Shown here in pieces: positions 44,389-55,858 of a DNA stretch of 64,000 nt. Position 1 is the stretch's first letter. The number at the start of each line of letters is the position of its first letter. Where the stretch lies: assembly GCA_029378245.1 (NCBI GenBank), contig JARKIF010000019.1:744001-808000 (forward strand), in the 5' to 3' direction. The notes beneath the pieces are model-generated. The model had not been told where the DNA came from, did no database searches, and saw only the letters and a program-made list of their open reading frames with translations. This stretch comes from Roridomyces roridus (taxonomy: Eukaryota; Basidiomycota; Agaricomycetes; Agaricales; Mycenaceae). A program made the translations under genes and the position numbers.

Positions 44389-45778
44389 TAGTGCTGGCCA
44401 AAAATACAATACGAAAAATATATTTTGAATATATTCACAAAAATATGCATACAATAGGGCGTTTCACGCGCTCGTTTTTGACTCATTTTCGGCTCATTTT
44501 TGACTTTCATTTTCTTCTGATTTTTGTCATCAAAAATGAAAAGTCAAAATTTTGTCAAGTATGCTCATTTTTGCAAAAGCAGCTCTGAGCTCCTTTTGCA
44601 TGTCAAGTCTATTTTCCGATTTTCATTTTCCCGTCCATTTTGGCGGCTTGCTTCAGCCGGTTCCATCAGCCCATCATTACCGCACTTCATCACCGCTTAC
44701 CTCCCCCGCCGCCTGCCGCCCACTCCCGCCCCCTACCCGCCCTCGCGGCGCATTGCACCTACTCTGCCTCGCCGTTGGGCGCTTGATGCCCCTGACTCAC
44801 CACGCCTCACCGCCCGTTGTCGCTGCCATTCTTCCGGCACCAACCAACCACCGCCCACTCCAATGCCCTGCCCTCGGTATTCAAGGTTTGAGTCGGCACT
44901 TTCCAGAGATGTTGTGCACGTGCGAGCGAGAACAGTGCCGGGAGCGGGGTGGTCAATGGCGGCCTGTCGAGTGTTGGCAGTGGGCACCCCGGGCCCCGCG
45001 GGGAACGGGGAATGCCGTCTCAAATCTCCTGTTAAAATCCGACCAAATGCTGTTCATTTGTGCGCTTGAGGGGTTTCACGCGGTAGCCATTTTGACTCAT
45101 TTTTGAGCTTGTTTTGTAAAAATCAGAATTGAAAATGGAATGGAAAACGAGCCGAAAATGAGTCAAAAACGAGCGCGTGAAACGCCCTAATACGCCGTGG
45201 GCGCTGGGCTTAGAATACGGCTACGGTGAATACGACTACGCTACAATATGGCTACAATATGATATGCCGCTGAGCGTATTCAAATATATTCGGCTACGAT
45301 GGTGCCTCCAAATTGGACTGATCCGGCGATGATCCGGGCGCAATCAGGTGGCACTCCATCATCTGGCAGACTGATGGGCTTCTGACAAGGGGTTGCCGTT
45401 GATCTGTGCCCAATTTAGTGACACTGGTGATGATGGATCACTTGATGGTAGTGTCTCATCAATGATCACCAAGATGCCGCTCCTCAATGATGGCAATTCA
45501 AAGCTCGGATGGAGTCATGGTAGGTTGGAATGTCATTCACAATGTGCAGGGCTGAATTATTAGCACTCTGACTGCCCAGGCAAGCATAGGCTGTAGGTAG
45601 GATGGAGTGCACATGGAGTGCCGAATATATTTTGAATATAGGCAAAATATATTCATATTCATACCGAGAATATGCTACGCTACGCTACGGATACGATATG
45701 GGCTTGGAGGGCGGCTACGATATGAATATGACTACGATACGGGAAATCCCGTATTCGTAGCGTATTTGGCCAGCACTA
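44389..45778. mobile_element. hAT-type non-autonomous element, family D, with a nested MITE
   Basis: 1390 bp with termini TAGTGCTGGCCAAA and the reverse TTTGGCCAGCACTA, flanked by GTTGAACG (44381-44388) and GTTGAACA (45779-45786), 7 of 8 matching. Subterminal regions are full of AATATATT and TACGATA-type palindromic words. A second MITE (44456-45188) is nested near its left end. A right-end fragment of the same family is at 51840-51991. Confidence 0.85.
44456..45188. mobile_element. Nested MITE with 40-bp perfect inverted repeats
   Basis: 733 bp. The first 40 bases, beginning AGGGCGTTTCACGCGCTCGT, are exactly repeated in reverse at the right end, and similarity continues beyond. TTTTGACTCATTTT words recur inside. 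A TA lies at each edge (TA/GGGCG...CGCCC/TA), so a Tc1/mariner-like TA insertion is possible, but the class is not settled. The GC-rich middle (44690-45020) has open frames in several directions without a recognisable product. Confidence 0.85.
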
Positions 45779-45793
45779 GTTGAACATAATTTG

Positions 45794-45985
45794 TGTTAGG
45801 AATAGGCACGCTGTGTGCACGGCGAAACCGCGGGATGGGAGTATTTGGGACGCCGGCAGTCTGCTTCTAAAGCTGCGCCGTAGTCTGCGCAGTGCTGCGG
45901 CACAGCCTTGTATTTACTATATATACGGGGGCTTGCAAGCTCAAGCCCCCCAGCTGTTGTATTCGATCAGTTGTCCAATCTAACA
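45794..45985 (+). mobile_element. Solo LTR of a Copia-type retrotransposon
   Basis: 192 bp from TGTTAGGAATAGGC to CCAATCTAACA, flanked by perfect 5-bp duplications ATTTG (45789-45793, 45986-45990). It is closely related to the solo LTR at 15368-15558, sharing CTATATATACGGGGGCTTGC. It begins 16 nt after hAT family D. Confidence 0.9.
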
Positions 45986-46378
45986 ATTTGGACTCAATAT
46001 GGCACAGGAATTTCCGGAAATTCTTCCGAGGTTCTCATGGGGCCATGGCGGCCTTGGTTCGGCCATTGATTACAGCTTCAAGTTTCTACTGGAACCATTC
46101 TCACAACTGTCACAGCAGCCTCAGCCTGCGCTTGTCGCTGTCGCCGCTCGCGACTTGTCCCGCGGTTGGCGCTTCCGCTCGAGCCGCCCATGCGTCCAGC
46201 CATTCCAGCGCGCCAATCAGAAGTTACGGAAGTTTTCTATCTCAGCCTCGCTGCGGCCATTGCTTACAGCTTCTGCGGCATCTCAACAGCCGATGGACAG
46301 CTTTCCAAAATTATGTCCTTCTCTCACACTGTCGCGGAGAGCCGTTAAGAACCCTCTCTTCTCCCTACCACCACCACA

Positions 46379-48560
46379 ATGAGCGAAGACAGACCCATCG
46401 GCTCTAGCATCCCGGCTCAAGTGCACAGCGTTGGGGATGAAGTGCCCCCACAACCGTAAGCGCCCAGAAAATGACTCAGGACCGGTATCTGACTGGGAGA
46501 AAATGCAGCACCATCGGGGCTCTTTTCTCGCACAATAGGGACTTTGTCATTCAGGGGGGAAACTTCACAAACATCAATTACCCAAGCAAACCACCCAGTT
46601 TGTAGTACCACACCCAATTTTGCCCTTCATATGACTGATTGCACCTTTCAAGACTTTCGTGAGATTCCAATGGGAGATCTAATCCTGAGTCATGAAATCC
46701 CTGGTGCATCGGATTCAATGTTGATTGTTCGGCGGCATAACCGCAAGCTTCCAAACTATGTGCGGCGGATATATTCTGCAGAGATTGTGGGCTTGCAGTC
46801 ACCGATGACAGCAAGGGTAATTGAGGGACCAGGTGCAGAGGAGGTAAGTAAACCTCTTCTCATTGCTTCTTTCTATTGCTCAAAACACCTCTCTAGCAAT
46901 GGAGAAAAGAAATTGCCCTGTATTCAAACCTTCGGTTGGATCACTTGCCACTCTGCCAAACTTTCCGACTTGACAGTGTCTAAGGAATCCCTATGTTCTC
47001 CAACTGTATGGCATAGGACACAGTGGTGGTGTTCATGCCCTTGTCTTCCATGATGGTTATTCTGCCTTTCTTTTGCCACAAATCTACAACCATGCCTCAT
47101 TCTTCAATGGTAGATTTGGTTCCATGGCGCAGGTTCCGGGATCAATATCCAGATCCATCACATTTCTCTCGGGTGTACTTCTATGCATGTCTGGTGAGGA
47201 TTTTGAGTTCTTCCCTTTGTCGCCGTTGCCAATTTGCAAACTGCTTTCAGGAAACTCAGCTCCGAGTGAGGCACTCAGTCACGGTGGTCCTGCTTCAGCT
47301 TTCTGATCTTTGTTTTATGTCCAGAGCGGCCGTCAATATATTTCATCCATCTCGGATGGAGAGCTGGTGCATAATCCATCCTCGTTTATGTTGATCTCAT
47401 GATTCTCAATGATATTTGTAGTCCTCGGCAAACTACACAGTTTGGATTCGACTCTCCAAAGGGGTTCTTCATATGGAACTTAAACCACCGGAGTCAAAGG
47501 CGACCATTTTGGGACTTCTAACTTCTGATTATCCTTATGACCATGGGCCCTCTTCATTCTCTTCCTTTCTCACTCCGCCACAGACATCAGTGATCATGAA
47601 CTCATTGTCACTGGATCTTCATCTCAGCATTTGCAGCTGGCATCTGGGTGGGTATGACTGGTTCACAGTTCCTACCAATTTGCCGATTCAGCTGGGATCT
47701 ATCTATCATGTTCCAACCAGGCAACTTGATGTGGCCTTCCAAATTGCAGTCCTTCCAGCCGTTCAGCCCAGTGAGTATGGCTGGTGCCAGGAGAATCCCT
47801 ATGCGCAGCATTATTCGCGCTGGTTGGTTTAGTTTTCAAAGTTCATGATTTTCCTCTCAAGTTCCACCCCAGGATAACAGAGGACAAGGATAATGGTATA
47901 TCCATTTTGGATAACGGTTGGATTCGGTATTTTTCCACATGCTTTCTATCAAACACCACTGACTTGCAATAGTGTGGATTCCGGTAGTGTGTGGGACAGA
48001 TATTGCCATGAGACACACATTGCGTGGTCAAAGGCACAAGAAGCCTGGCTGGCACAGGCTGCCCACATTTTCAGTGTTCTTGATATCCATTTGAATCTTG
48101 ACCAATATGGTACAGTGGCTGAGCTCCATTTGTGTCTCCGTGGACCATGACTAACATTTTTTGCGTAGTATTCTCCCCGGCTTTTCGCTGCTGTGTGGAC
48201 CTGGTGGGCTCACTTGAGAACTTACCCACAGGCTATCTCTTGCTCTGCCCCGAAGGAACATTCACAGTTGATCGCAGGGGCCACTACACAATTCCTGACT
48301 GCCCTGCATACTGGTCACTGGATCCCTCAGGCGCCGCACGACTGATGGCAGAAGAGGCCAGCAAGTTGGGCTTCCCAGACTTACAACTGGAGCTCAAGAC
48401 AGCGGGGGCTTGTTGGAGTGAGGACCTCTACACCGCAGTCTGCCAATTTTATGCCGCCAAAGGGTATGGCCCTGAAGGGCTGGACGTGGCAAGGGAGCTG
48501 GGATATCCAATTTTTGAGCTGGCATGCACAAAGCAGGAGTTACATGCTCACTGTGAGTGA
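46379..48560 (+). CDS. Agaricomycete-expanded family protein with YWSLDPSG motif
   Basis: Exons readable from the start: 46379-46455, 46509-46597, 46653-46843, 46897-46934, from 46985, and so on to TGA at 48560. Signatures in order: GALFSHNRDFVIQGGNFTNI, REIPMGDLILSHEI, VRRIYSAEIVG, NPYVLQLYGIGHSGGVHAL with VFHDG, DPSHFSRVYFYACL, IFSVLDIHLNLDQY, GYLLLCPEGTF, then CPAYWSLDPSGAARL and EASKLGFPDL, QFYAAKGYGPEGLDVAREL. I know this as a large family of uncharacterised proteins in mushroom genomes, N-terminally resembling a degenerate protein-kinase-like unit (VLQLYG...VFHD). Function is unknown. Splice phases that I could check agree, so the gene may be intact despite lying inside the transposon island. 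Boundaries between 47.1 and 48.2 kb are not resolved. Confidence 0.65.
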
Positions 48561-50344
48561 ATGCTTCTTAACCGATGCCCACATATGTGCTAACTTTGGG
48601 AGCTTAGTGCAAGCCTTTGGATTACATGAAGAATCTGATGAAGATCACTTTAAAGATGCCGATGAACAGGATGCGGAGGAGGTAGTTTCAACTTGGTCCT
48701 GGAAGAGAATGGTGAGGTCCTTGAGGTCCAAGATGGTGAGATTTTTCCGGATTTCATCAATCCTGATGACTGACTGTCCATCTGCAGAGGCTGGCCAAGA
48801 TCACACCGAGAAAACAAATGGGAAAAGAAAATGCCTTTGGCCAGTGCTCTTCCAATTGAAGTCGGCAAGTGGTATCCCGCAGACTCTTCTACACCGTGTT
48901 TTCTGAACACATAATCAATCAGCCAGTGACTTGGCGTCAATCATCGAACAATCCAACCTGCAACCTGACAAGGCAGAAATGAGGAACGGGTCAAATCCCG
49001 GCATAGTACTCCACTACTTGCCCTTGTTACCGTGAATTTTGGATTCCTCGTGTTAAAGTTTTTATAAGCAGTCAGGAATTCTGGATATTGCACCTCGCCA
49101 AGATATGTACTTACTTCGATGCCTGTATTTATCTCTGGAGTCTGTCATTAGAGTTTCTGGACCCGGAAGCAGTTTTGACAGTGGAATTCAAGGACGGCAC
49201 AGTCACTGAGCATCTAAGCCGGACTGGGAAGCATCTTGTGCTCCAACCAAGCTCCAACCGCAATCTCCGCAGAGTACATTCCAATCAACCAATCACGGCA
49301 AACGTCAACCAGCCATCAAAGTGGACCGCGAATTCATCCAGGAGGGCCTTCGACGTTTTGATCATGCATTCATCAGAGGGAGGTGGCATAAAAAGAGACT
49401 TGCAGATATTAGACTGCCCGAAGCTTTTCGCACCGACTTTTAAGGAACAAGGACACTCAGAAATTGGGGGGCTATGTAACATACCTATATAATGAATTTA
49501 GCACGGCTCAAGACCAGTGCTCTCCGCCGCTCAACCGGTGGTATTCTCCTTTTAATTTCTCATTACCCTTGTACAAATTGTCAAATAGATAGTATATCAC
49601 GTAGCCAGTATAGTATGTTACGAGTACTTATGTAATGAGCGCAGCGAAATGAATTGAATAATCGGTTCTTTCAAATCCTGCACCCATCAGTTGAAAGCGG
49701 CTCCCGATCATGTAAGGTATGATCGGTTGAAAGGCTGTCGTTCTCTCGACAGACACTAACGGGTGAACCAAACGTGCAGTGATGCACACGTTGACAGGAC
49801 CATGGTGTATTCCTATGGCGAGACAAACCAGGCTACGAGTAACTGTAGGAATACAAGGGGGAGGTGTCGGGGTGCGTGCATAACTAAAGTAAAGTAGATG
49901 CTGTCCATATACATAGATGGGCTGTGTATGGTAACGGAAGGCTGTACTGGGTGAGATAGACAGATCCCTGATGCCGGGACTGACAGGTGACAGATCAGTG
50001 ATGTGGCCGTAAGGATGCCATCCTTACATTGTGTCTTTGCATATATTTGTTCCGTCATGTGGGTCAATCTTTGTACACATTTGTTCCAGTGTGTCACGCA
50101 TTTGTCACGCGTCAAATGTCACGGTCGGGTTGCCTGACCGTGACATGTCACACTGTTACGCCTTGTCACCGTTCCTCGATGAGAGCGCGTTCACCGTAAA
50201 CTTGTGGGTTTGGGTTTGATGGGTGGCAACGGGTTTGATGGCAGTAACGTAGCTGATAAGCAGCGATAAGAATAAGATCTTAGTATAGATTGCATACAGA
50301 TAAAGCTGATAACCCTCTTTCTGACGCTTTCCTCTCCCCACACC
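48561..50344. other. No clear gene; two protein-like stretches
   Basis: A plus-strand frame at 49088-49492 contains LEFLDPEAVLTVEFKDGTVT, and an overlapping frame near 49317-49442 reads EGLRRFDHAFIRGRWHKKRL. Both look coding-like but I recognise neither. The rest (49500-50300) shows no feature except being the 5' side of the Harbinger relic. Confidence 0.35.
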
Positions 50345-51633
50345 ATGCCTAATCCACGGGACATTGTCCTCCACCAATACCACCTCTTGATTACGTCTAC
50401 TACAATGGCGATTCAGCTCGTTACGTTCGCTGGGATGCTGGTTGCCAACGATACATACTGGACTCAGCCCTACCACACCTCGAAGCTCACTGGCCAGATG
50501 TGGGTTGACGAATTGATCAGGGGACATCCAGAACAGATTTACCATGAGCTCGGGGTTCATCTCCATGTCTTTGTTGCACTTGTAGTGGAGCTACGGACGA
50601 TGGGATACCACGACACCAAATATGTCACACTGGAAGAGCAGTTGGCTATATTTCTGTACAGTGTACGGACTGGGCTTGGGTGTCGCCATGTGGGAGAACA
50701 TTTTCAACGGGCTAATTGCACAATCACAAAGTTTGTGGCAATTTTGAGAGCTGAATTGGTGCTGATCATATTTAGATTTGTTCGAAAAATGACCTTCATC
50801 TTCTCCGGTGAGACCTTCTACAACAAACATGTCACATTGCCCACAAGTCTCGATCCTCCAGCAAATTAACTGCGCCAGAACCTGAAATTCTGGCCGTTCT
50901 TCAAGAATTGCTTGGGTGCATTGGACGGTTCGCATATCGCTTGCACATCGAGGTCGGAGGACAGAGGCAACATACGCAACCGGAAGGGATTTCTCTCCCA
51001 GAATGTCCTTGCTGTATGCAGCTTTGGGTTCCAGTTTATTTACATTCTCTCTGGATGGGAGGGCTCCGTCACAGATGCATTTCTGTATGTGCATGCTCGC
51101 ATGAAGGACTTCCTCATTCCCGACGGCTTCTACTATCTCGGCGACATGGGCTTTGCATTGACCGCCAAGGTTGTCACGGTATCACTTGCGTGAGTGAGCT
51201 CGAGGCAAAGAACGGTATATAATTTGCATCCTCCATGGTCAAACATTTGATTTTTTCAAGGCCACAGAACCGCGAAGAGCTTTTCAATTTACGCCATGCC
51301 CAGGCTCGGAACATTATCGAACGCATATTTGGTGTTATCAAGAGGCGTTGGCGCATTTTGGTCTTTCCCCCGTCCTACAGCATGGCTATTCAAGCACGCA
51401 TTCCAGAGGCGGGACGATGGTGGGGGGTGATGAGCTGGCAACTCTGTAATTGTTCCGATGGCCCGGTCGAGACCGGCGTGACATCCTTTTCGGGCTTACT
51501 GTCAGGAATTAGCGGTACAGAGGGAAACCCCCATCCGGATTATCTGCTCCGGCAGGGTGATGGCCCGCTCACATTTACATCAGATCTTGATCGGATCAAT
51601 CACACACATGCAACATCTTCAATTCTGGTCTGA
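50345..51633 (+). pseudogene. PIF/Harbinger transposase (DDE_Tnp_4 type) with nonsense codons
   Basis: The frame reads MPNPRDIVLHQYHLL, YVTLEEQLAIFLYSVRTGLG with RHVGEHFQR, then the nuclease core: LGALDGSHIACT (first Asp), YILSGWEGSVTDAFL (second Asp), FYYLGDMGF, and after a short intron NREELFNLRHAQARNIIERI with FGVIKRRWRIL (Glu region). A TAA at 50867-50869 and a TGA in YHLRE(stop)A at about 51190 interrupt it; the second is where relatives have TGG. Both fit C-to-T or G-to-A changes. Element ends with a 3-bp TWA duplication were not found. The partner Myb-like gene of Harbinger elements is not visible. Confidence 0.8.
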
Positions 51634-51839
51634 TGTGCCATACTTTGGCAGGTATGACAGGACAGCATCAATCAAAATAGCCTGATCAAGTATCAAATCA
51701 TGATGCACATGGTGAAATCCCACTGTTTGAAGCTTTGCAGGCTGGCTGGGTGGTCATGGGGACACCTGTTGACCAAGGCCCTTTGCTTTGGCCCTGGGTA
51801 CGGAATGGGTGAGCCCGGTTTTGAGGCCAAAATTCTTTC

Positions 51840-51991
51840 AAGGGAGCCCAAAATATATTCAAAATACACTGAAAATATATTGTATTCTGGGGCAAGAATA
51901 CAAATAGAATATGGCCCCCAGAGGCTGAATACAATATGAATATGATACAATACGGCCTCAAGCGTATTATATTCATATTTGGCCAGCACTA
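51840..51991. mobile_element. Right-end fragment of hAT family D
   Basis: AT-rich ATATATT words and the terminus TTTGGCCAGCACTA ending at 51991 match the right end of the element at 44389-45778. No left terminus is present, so it is truncated. The flank is GTTGACTC, sharing GTTGA with the flank of the complete copy. Confidence 0.75.
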
Positions 51992-53375
51992 GTTGACTCC
52001 ACGGACCTCAACAGCCAATCAACAGCGTGGCCAAAAGATGAGGTGTCGCCGGCATGGGCAGATATAGACACTGCGAGCACCATTCAAGAGCCACTGCCCT
52101 CCCTCCTGCTGCCTACTATTTCTCTTCAGCCCCTACATTTCCTCTTCGGCCAGGGATGCTCAAAGCTCATCAAATGAATCATCTGGGATGCTCATCAAGT
52201 GTTATCTCAGGGGTCCTCAAGCACGTTTCTCCGCCCTTCAAAATTTGTGCCGTTGAACATATCCTTCTGCGGCTCGGACCAAGATTTTTCCCGAAGCCCT
52301 CACATCATTTGGAGTGTTTCCTGGGGGAAATTATCATCCTGCCAACAAAACTGAAATGGTTAGAAGCTCTACCGTACATGTACTTATGCTGAAATCAAAT
52401 TCTGTGCTGTCTCGTCTGAACCTCGTCATAAAAATAAGTACGAGTTCTGCCGGACACGGCATCATGCCAAGTGATGTGTCAACCTGGATCAATCTATCTT
52501 TCTCTTGACTTCCATCTCACCTGAGTGCTTGTAAGGTCTACAACCGACCCAGGCTCGGAGGTTACTTGGATTCAAGGTGACTCTCTAGTGACTGTTATTA
52601 ACCAGCGGTGGTTATCTAGCGAACCTATGCCTCGAATAGACATTATGTTCGTGGTACAGCAAGGAGCAGCTCAGGACGTTCCCGAGAACTTGCTCATCGC
52701 TGGTGTAGTGTACACCATTCGGACGCCTATCTGGATCACGTTGTTCGCCGGAGCTTCCCTCGGAGACTACCCAACTAATTGTATTTGTGGGCTACTACTT
52801 GTGTTGCTAACGGGTCCTACAGGGTGTGTATACTACTGTTGTGACAGTCCACGGGTTCACGAGTCCACTGATCGCTGCGCACTTTCTGACTCACGGATCT
52901 TCTGGATCAATCATGAAAGTTGTTTCCGGTGTTTGTGTAAGGGGATATCACAGTGATGATCTTGTGGATGCACAGTGAAACGGTGCACTAGGGTGCGGCC
53001 GTGAAATAGATACTCTGAGTAGAATTGAATGTAGTGAGATAACTCAACCACAAACTCAACCACTAATCAATCCAAATCTCAACCAATCTAATGCTCGTGT
53101 GTGTGTGTTCGGGGTAGTAGGACAGGTGTCTCGTCCTTCAAAACCTCGGTACAACGTCAAAGGCAACTCTCGGGGGTTCAAGCTTGTCGTGTTCGAACGT
53201 GCAGTCTCAAGCTAACTAGCCGGGGCTCAGTCAAACTCAAAATCTCTAGGTTGTGTTCTGAGCAATTTAATTGTCCGCACTGGTCTCACAGATTGGAGGG
53301 GTAAAATCTACTACTGTACATGCTGTTTGCTATGGCTTTTATACATTTTGCGGACTGAAGAATATATATGGTATC
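51992..53375. other. No gene recognised; possible LTR
   Basis: A stretch from about 52837 (TGTTGTGACAGTCC) to 53290 (GGTCTCACA) has TG...CA ends and might be an LTR, but I see no duplication and no second copy. The frame at 52525-52956 is not recognisable. Confidence 0.25.
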
Positions 53376-54130
53376 TAGTGAGCGGCACGAGTATACACTC
53401 GCGAGTATGAGTACTCGCAGAAGTTGGGAAAACCATACTCGCACTCGCACGAGTATTGATGGCGAGTATTTGTGTATTAGTAAGCAACTTTCGCGAGTAT
53501 TCGCGAGTCGCAAGTAGTTGCACTCAACGAGTTGGAATACTCGCGAGTTGCAAATTATTTGTGAGTTATTCATGAGTATCATATATTTCAGTTACCAAAC
53601 TATGTACTATCATCATCAATGACAATAACTCTCGCTGATCCTGAGGCTTCTGCTGTAGCAGGGGCCTTCCGCTTCTTGTTCCGTGTCCAACCCTCTGCAA
53701 GCTGCTTCTCAAACTCATCAACTGCTATCAAGTCCGGGTCACTGGCCCACTGGCCGACCATCACAGTGGAATGGGCTGATTGCTCACTCAGTTGGTTGCG
53801 GAGTTTCGTTACTGTTCCTCCTGATGAACAGGTAGTGACTGATAGGTAAATTGAATTCTGTACAGGAATAGACATACATTACGGAGTGATTGCCACATGC
53901 CGGCATGCCGAGTGATGCCGAGTGATGCCGGTGATCAAATTGCCTATCTGGGTCTGTTCCGTGAGCTTACGGTAGCCAGGCAAATACTCGCGAGTACCAA
54001 GGTTTTTGGAAACCAATACTCACACTCGCACGAGTAGCACAGCCACCACCCACTCGCGAGTATGAATACTCGTACTCGCGAGTGAAATGCCGCGAGTATT
54101 CGCAGCACTCGATACTCGTGCCGCTCCCTA
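53376..54130 (-). mobile_element. hAT-type non-autonomous element, family A, copy 2
   Basis: 755 bp, inverted relative to copies 1 and 3, with perfect 8-bp duplications ATGGTATC (53368-53375 and 54131-54138). Termini are TAGTGAGCGGCACGAGTAT and the complement of TAGGGAGCGGCACGAGTAT. The 91-codon frame is retained at 53600-53875 on the minus strand. ACTCGCGAGT-type palindromes fill both ends. Confidence 0.95.
53600..53875 (-). CDS. 91-residue ORF of hAT family A, copy 2
   Basis: Same frame and length as in copies 1 and 3, with a few substitutions (for example VGQWASDPDL against VSQWASDLDL). See the entry at 2182-2457 for the possible link to a hAT transposase C-terminus. Confidence 0.45.
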   Translation of the reverse strand: MSIPVQNSIYLSVTTCSSGGTVTKLRNQLSEQSAHSTVMVGQWASDPDLIAVDEFEKQLAEGWTRNKKRKAPATAEASGSARVIVIDDDST

Positions 54131-54139
54131 ATGGTATCT

Positions 54140-54840
54140 GTGATGCCAAGGCCTCGTCTGGCCAATGGCATAGCTCTCATTCCTCTTTCTGATCAGTTCG
54201 TCAGGATTGCATGCTTGATGCCTCAGTCAGCCGTCGATCCTCACGTGCTGCCGGGAGTTCCAGAACGCTCCATAGGTTTATCTCTTTCCCTCTCAGACTG
54301 GCCGGAGGTTTCCTTCTGCCATAGATGCCTTAACCAGTCTGCCGGGGGCTTGCTAGGCAGGTAATCGACCCACCTGAGCCTCATCATCAATAGTTGTATC
54401 TCGGTTGGCTTCTGAGCCGATGATGCCGGAGGTCGGCACTCTCGGCTTGTTGAACTTCTCTTCTTCTTTATCTCTGGTCTGTCATCGGCCGGCGTTTAAT
54501 GACTTCCGGCATCCTCGGATGTGCCTGGATGATAGAGTAATTCATCCTTCGTAAGAACTGATCTCCTTGGGTTTGACTCCCGGGGAGTACGATTCAAGTA
54601 TATCTCTGGTTGGTAAGTGGGATGGGCAGTCCCTTCTATCCTCTTGATCACTCTCGAGCAATGGTACACAGTCGTCAGCTAATTCCCAGAGCCCTTAAGT
54701 CTAATATGCTGCCCCGAGGCGGGCACGTACCCTCAATGTTATAATTATGCCTCACTAGTCCTGGGACTTGGTTGTAAGCTGGAATGCCGAAAACGCGTGA
54801 ATTCCCCGCATGTAAAAATACACTGCTTATCACCGGAGTA
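54140..54840 (+). repeat. Long direct repeat, copy 1
   Basis: Homologous to 54950-55495, with about 165 bp extra. Shared blocks include AAGGCCTCGTCTGGCCAAT at the start, GATCAGTTCGTCAGGATTGC, GGCTTCTGAGCCGATGATGC, CTGCCCCGAGGCGG and ACACTGCTTATCA at the end. Near 54570 it contains a T-arm-like GGGTTTGACTCCCGG. It could be an LTR pair of a very short element, since only about 110 bp separate the two copies, or a tandem duplication. Confidence 0.65.
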
Positions 54841-54949
54841 AGGTTGAGTGGATGAAGGATGGAATGAAGTTGAAGAAGGGCGAAAATCCGAACGAGGACC
54901 GGAGTCCGGTCAAGATTGATCCAGAGTTGGTGAGAATGGAACGGGATGT

Positions 54950-55495
54950 AACAAGGCCTCGTCTGGCCAATAGCATTGCTCTCAGTCATCTTTCTGATCA
55001 GTTCGTCAGGATTGCGTGCTTGATGCCTCAGTCAGCCTCCTCAGTAGTTGTGTCTCGGTTGGCTTCTGAGCCGATGATGCCGGAGGTTGGCACTTGCGGC
55101 TTGTTGAACTTCTCTTTCTCAGTATCTCTGATATGTCTCCGGCAGACGTTTCCTGACGTCCGGCCCCTACGTGCATGCCTGAATGGTTGGGTAATGCAAC
55201 ATTCGTAATAGTCTGATCTCCCCGGGTTCAACTCCCGGTGAGTACAGTTCGAGTATTGTCTCTGTTGGTAGGTGGGACGGGCAGTCCCTTCTGATCCTCT
55301 TGGTTACTCTCGGGCACTAGTACACAGTCGTCAACTAATTCCCAAAGCCCTTGAGTTTAATACACTGCCCCGAGGCGGACATGTACCCTCAACATTGATG
55401 TTATGCCTCACTGTTCCTGGGACTTGCTTGTAAGCTGGAAACATGGTATTTCGTAAATTCCCGGTGTGTAAAAGTACACTGCTTATCAACAGGTT
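54950..55495 (+). repeat. Long direct repeat, copy 2
   Basis: Second copy of the repeat at 54140-54840, lacking the 165-bp stretch. It contains CCGGGTTCAACTCCCGG (55222-55238), a perfect 5-bp stem with a 7-nt TTCAACT loop like a tRNA T-arm, and TGGTTGGGTAATG upstream as a weak A-box. No acceptor stem is formed, so it is not a functional tRNA. Confidence 0.65.
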
Positions 55496-55858
55496 CCGAT
55501 GCATCCCCTACTCTGTCAATCAAGAGGAGGGTTCTGTGGGGCTGAAGGCATGAGCTCCTGCCAAGTGTGTGCCATCAAATCATGATTTTGACCACATTGC
55601 GATTAGGTGAGAACATGCCCCACATGATGATGACCCGCACATTGTTCCGGATACTTACTCCGAACTCAAGCGAAACTTCACAAGTGAGATTTCTTTTGCT
55701 GCAGATACATCACAGTGCAAACTGGTTACGACCCACAAACTGCCCCCGGAAAATGCACCGGCAATCAAATTCATTGTGATGTACCGTACTGATCCGACGT
55801 GAAACCAGAGTAGGGGAACGGTGCCTGCACCGCTATGGATTAGTATCATGGTTACCAT

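Noticed and set aside
44690..45023. GC-rich open frames on both strands
   Set aside because: They are inside a MITE, open in several frames because of base composition, without motifs.
52837..53290. LTR candidate with TG...CA ends
   Set aside because: No target duplication, no second copy and no polypurine tract or primer site I could support.
55195..55260. Possible tRNA gene
   Set aside because: A good T-arm hairpin is present but the 3' heptamer has no complementary acceptor strand upstream and there is no anticodon arm.
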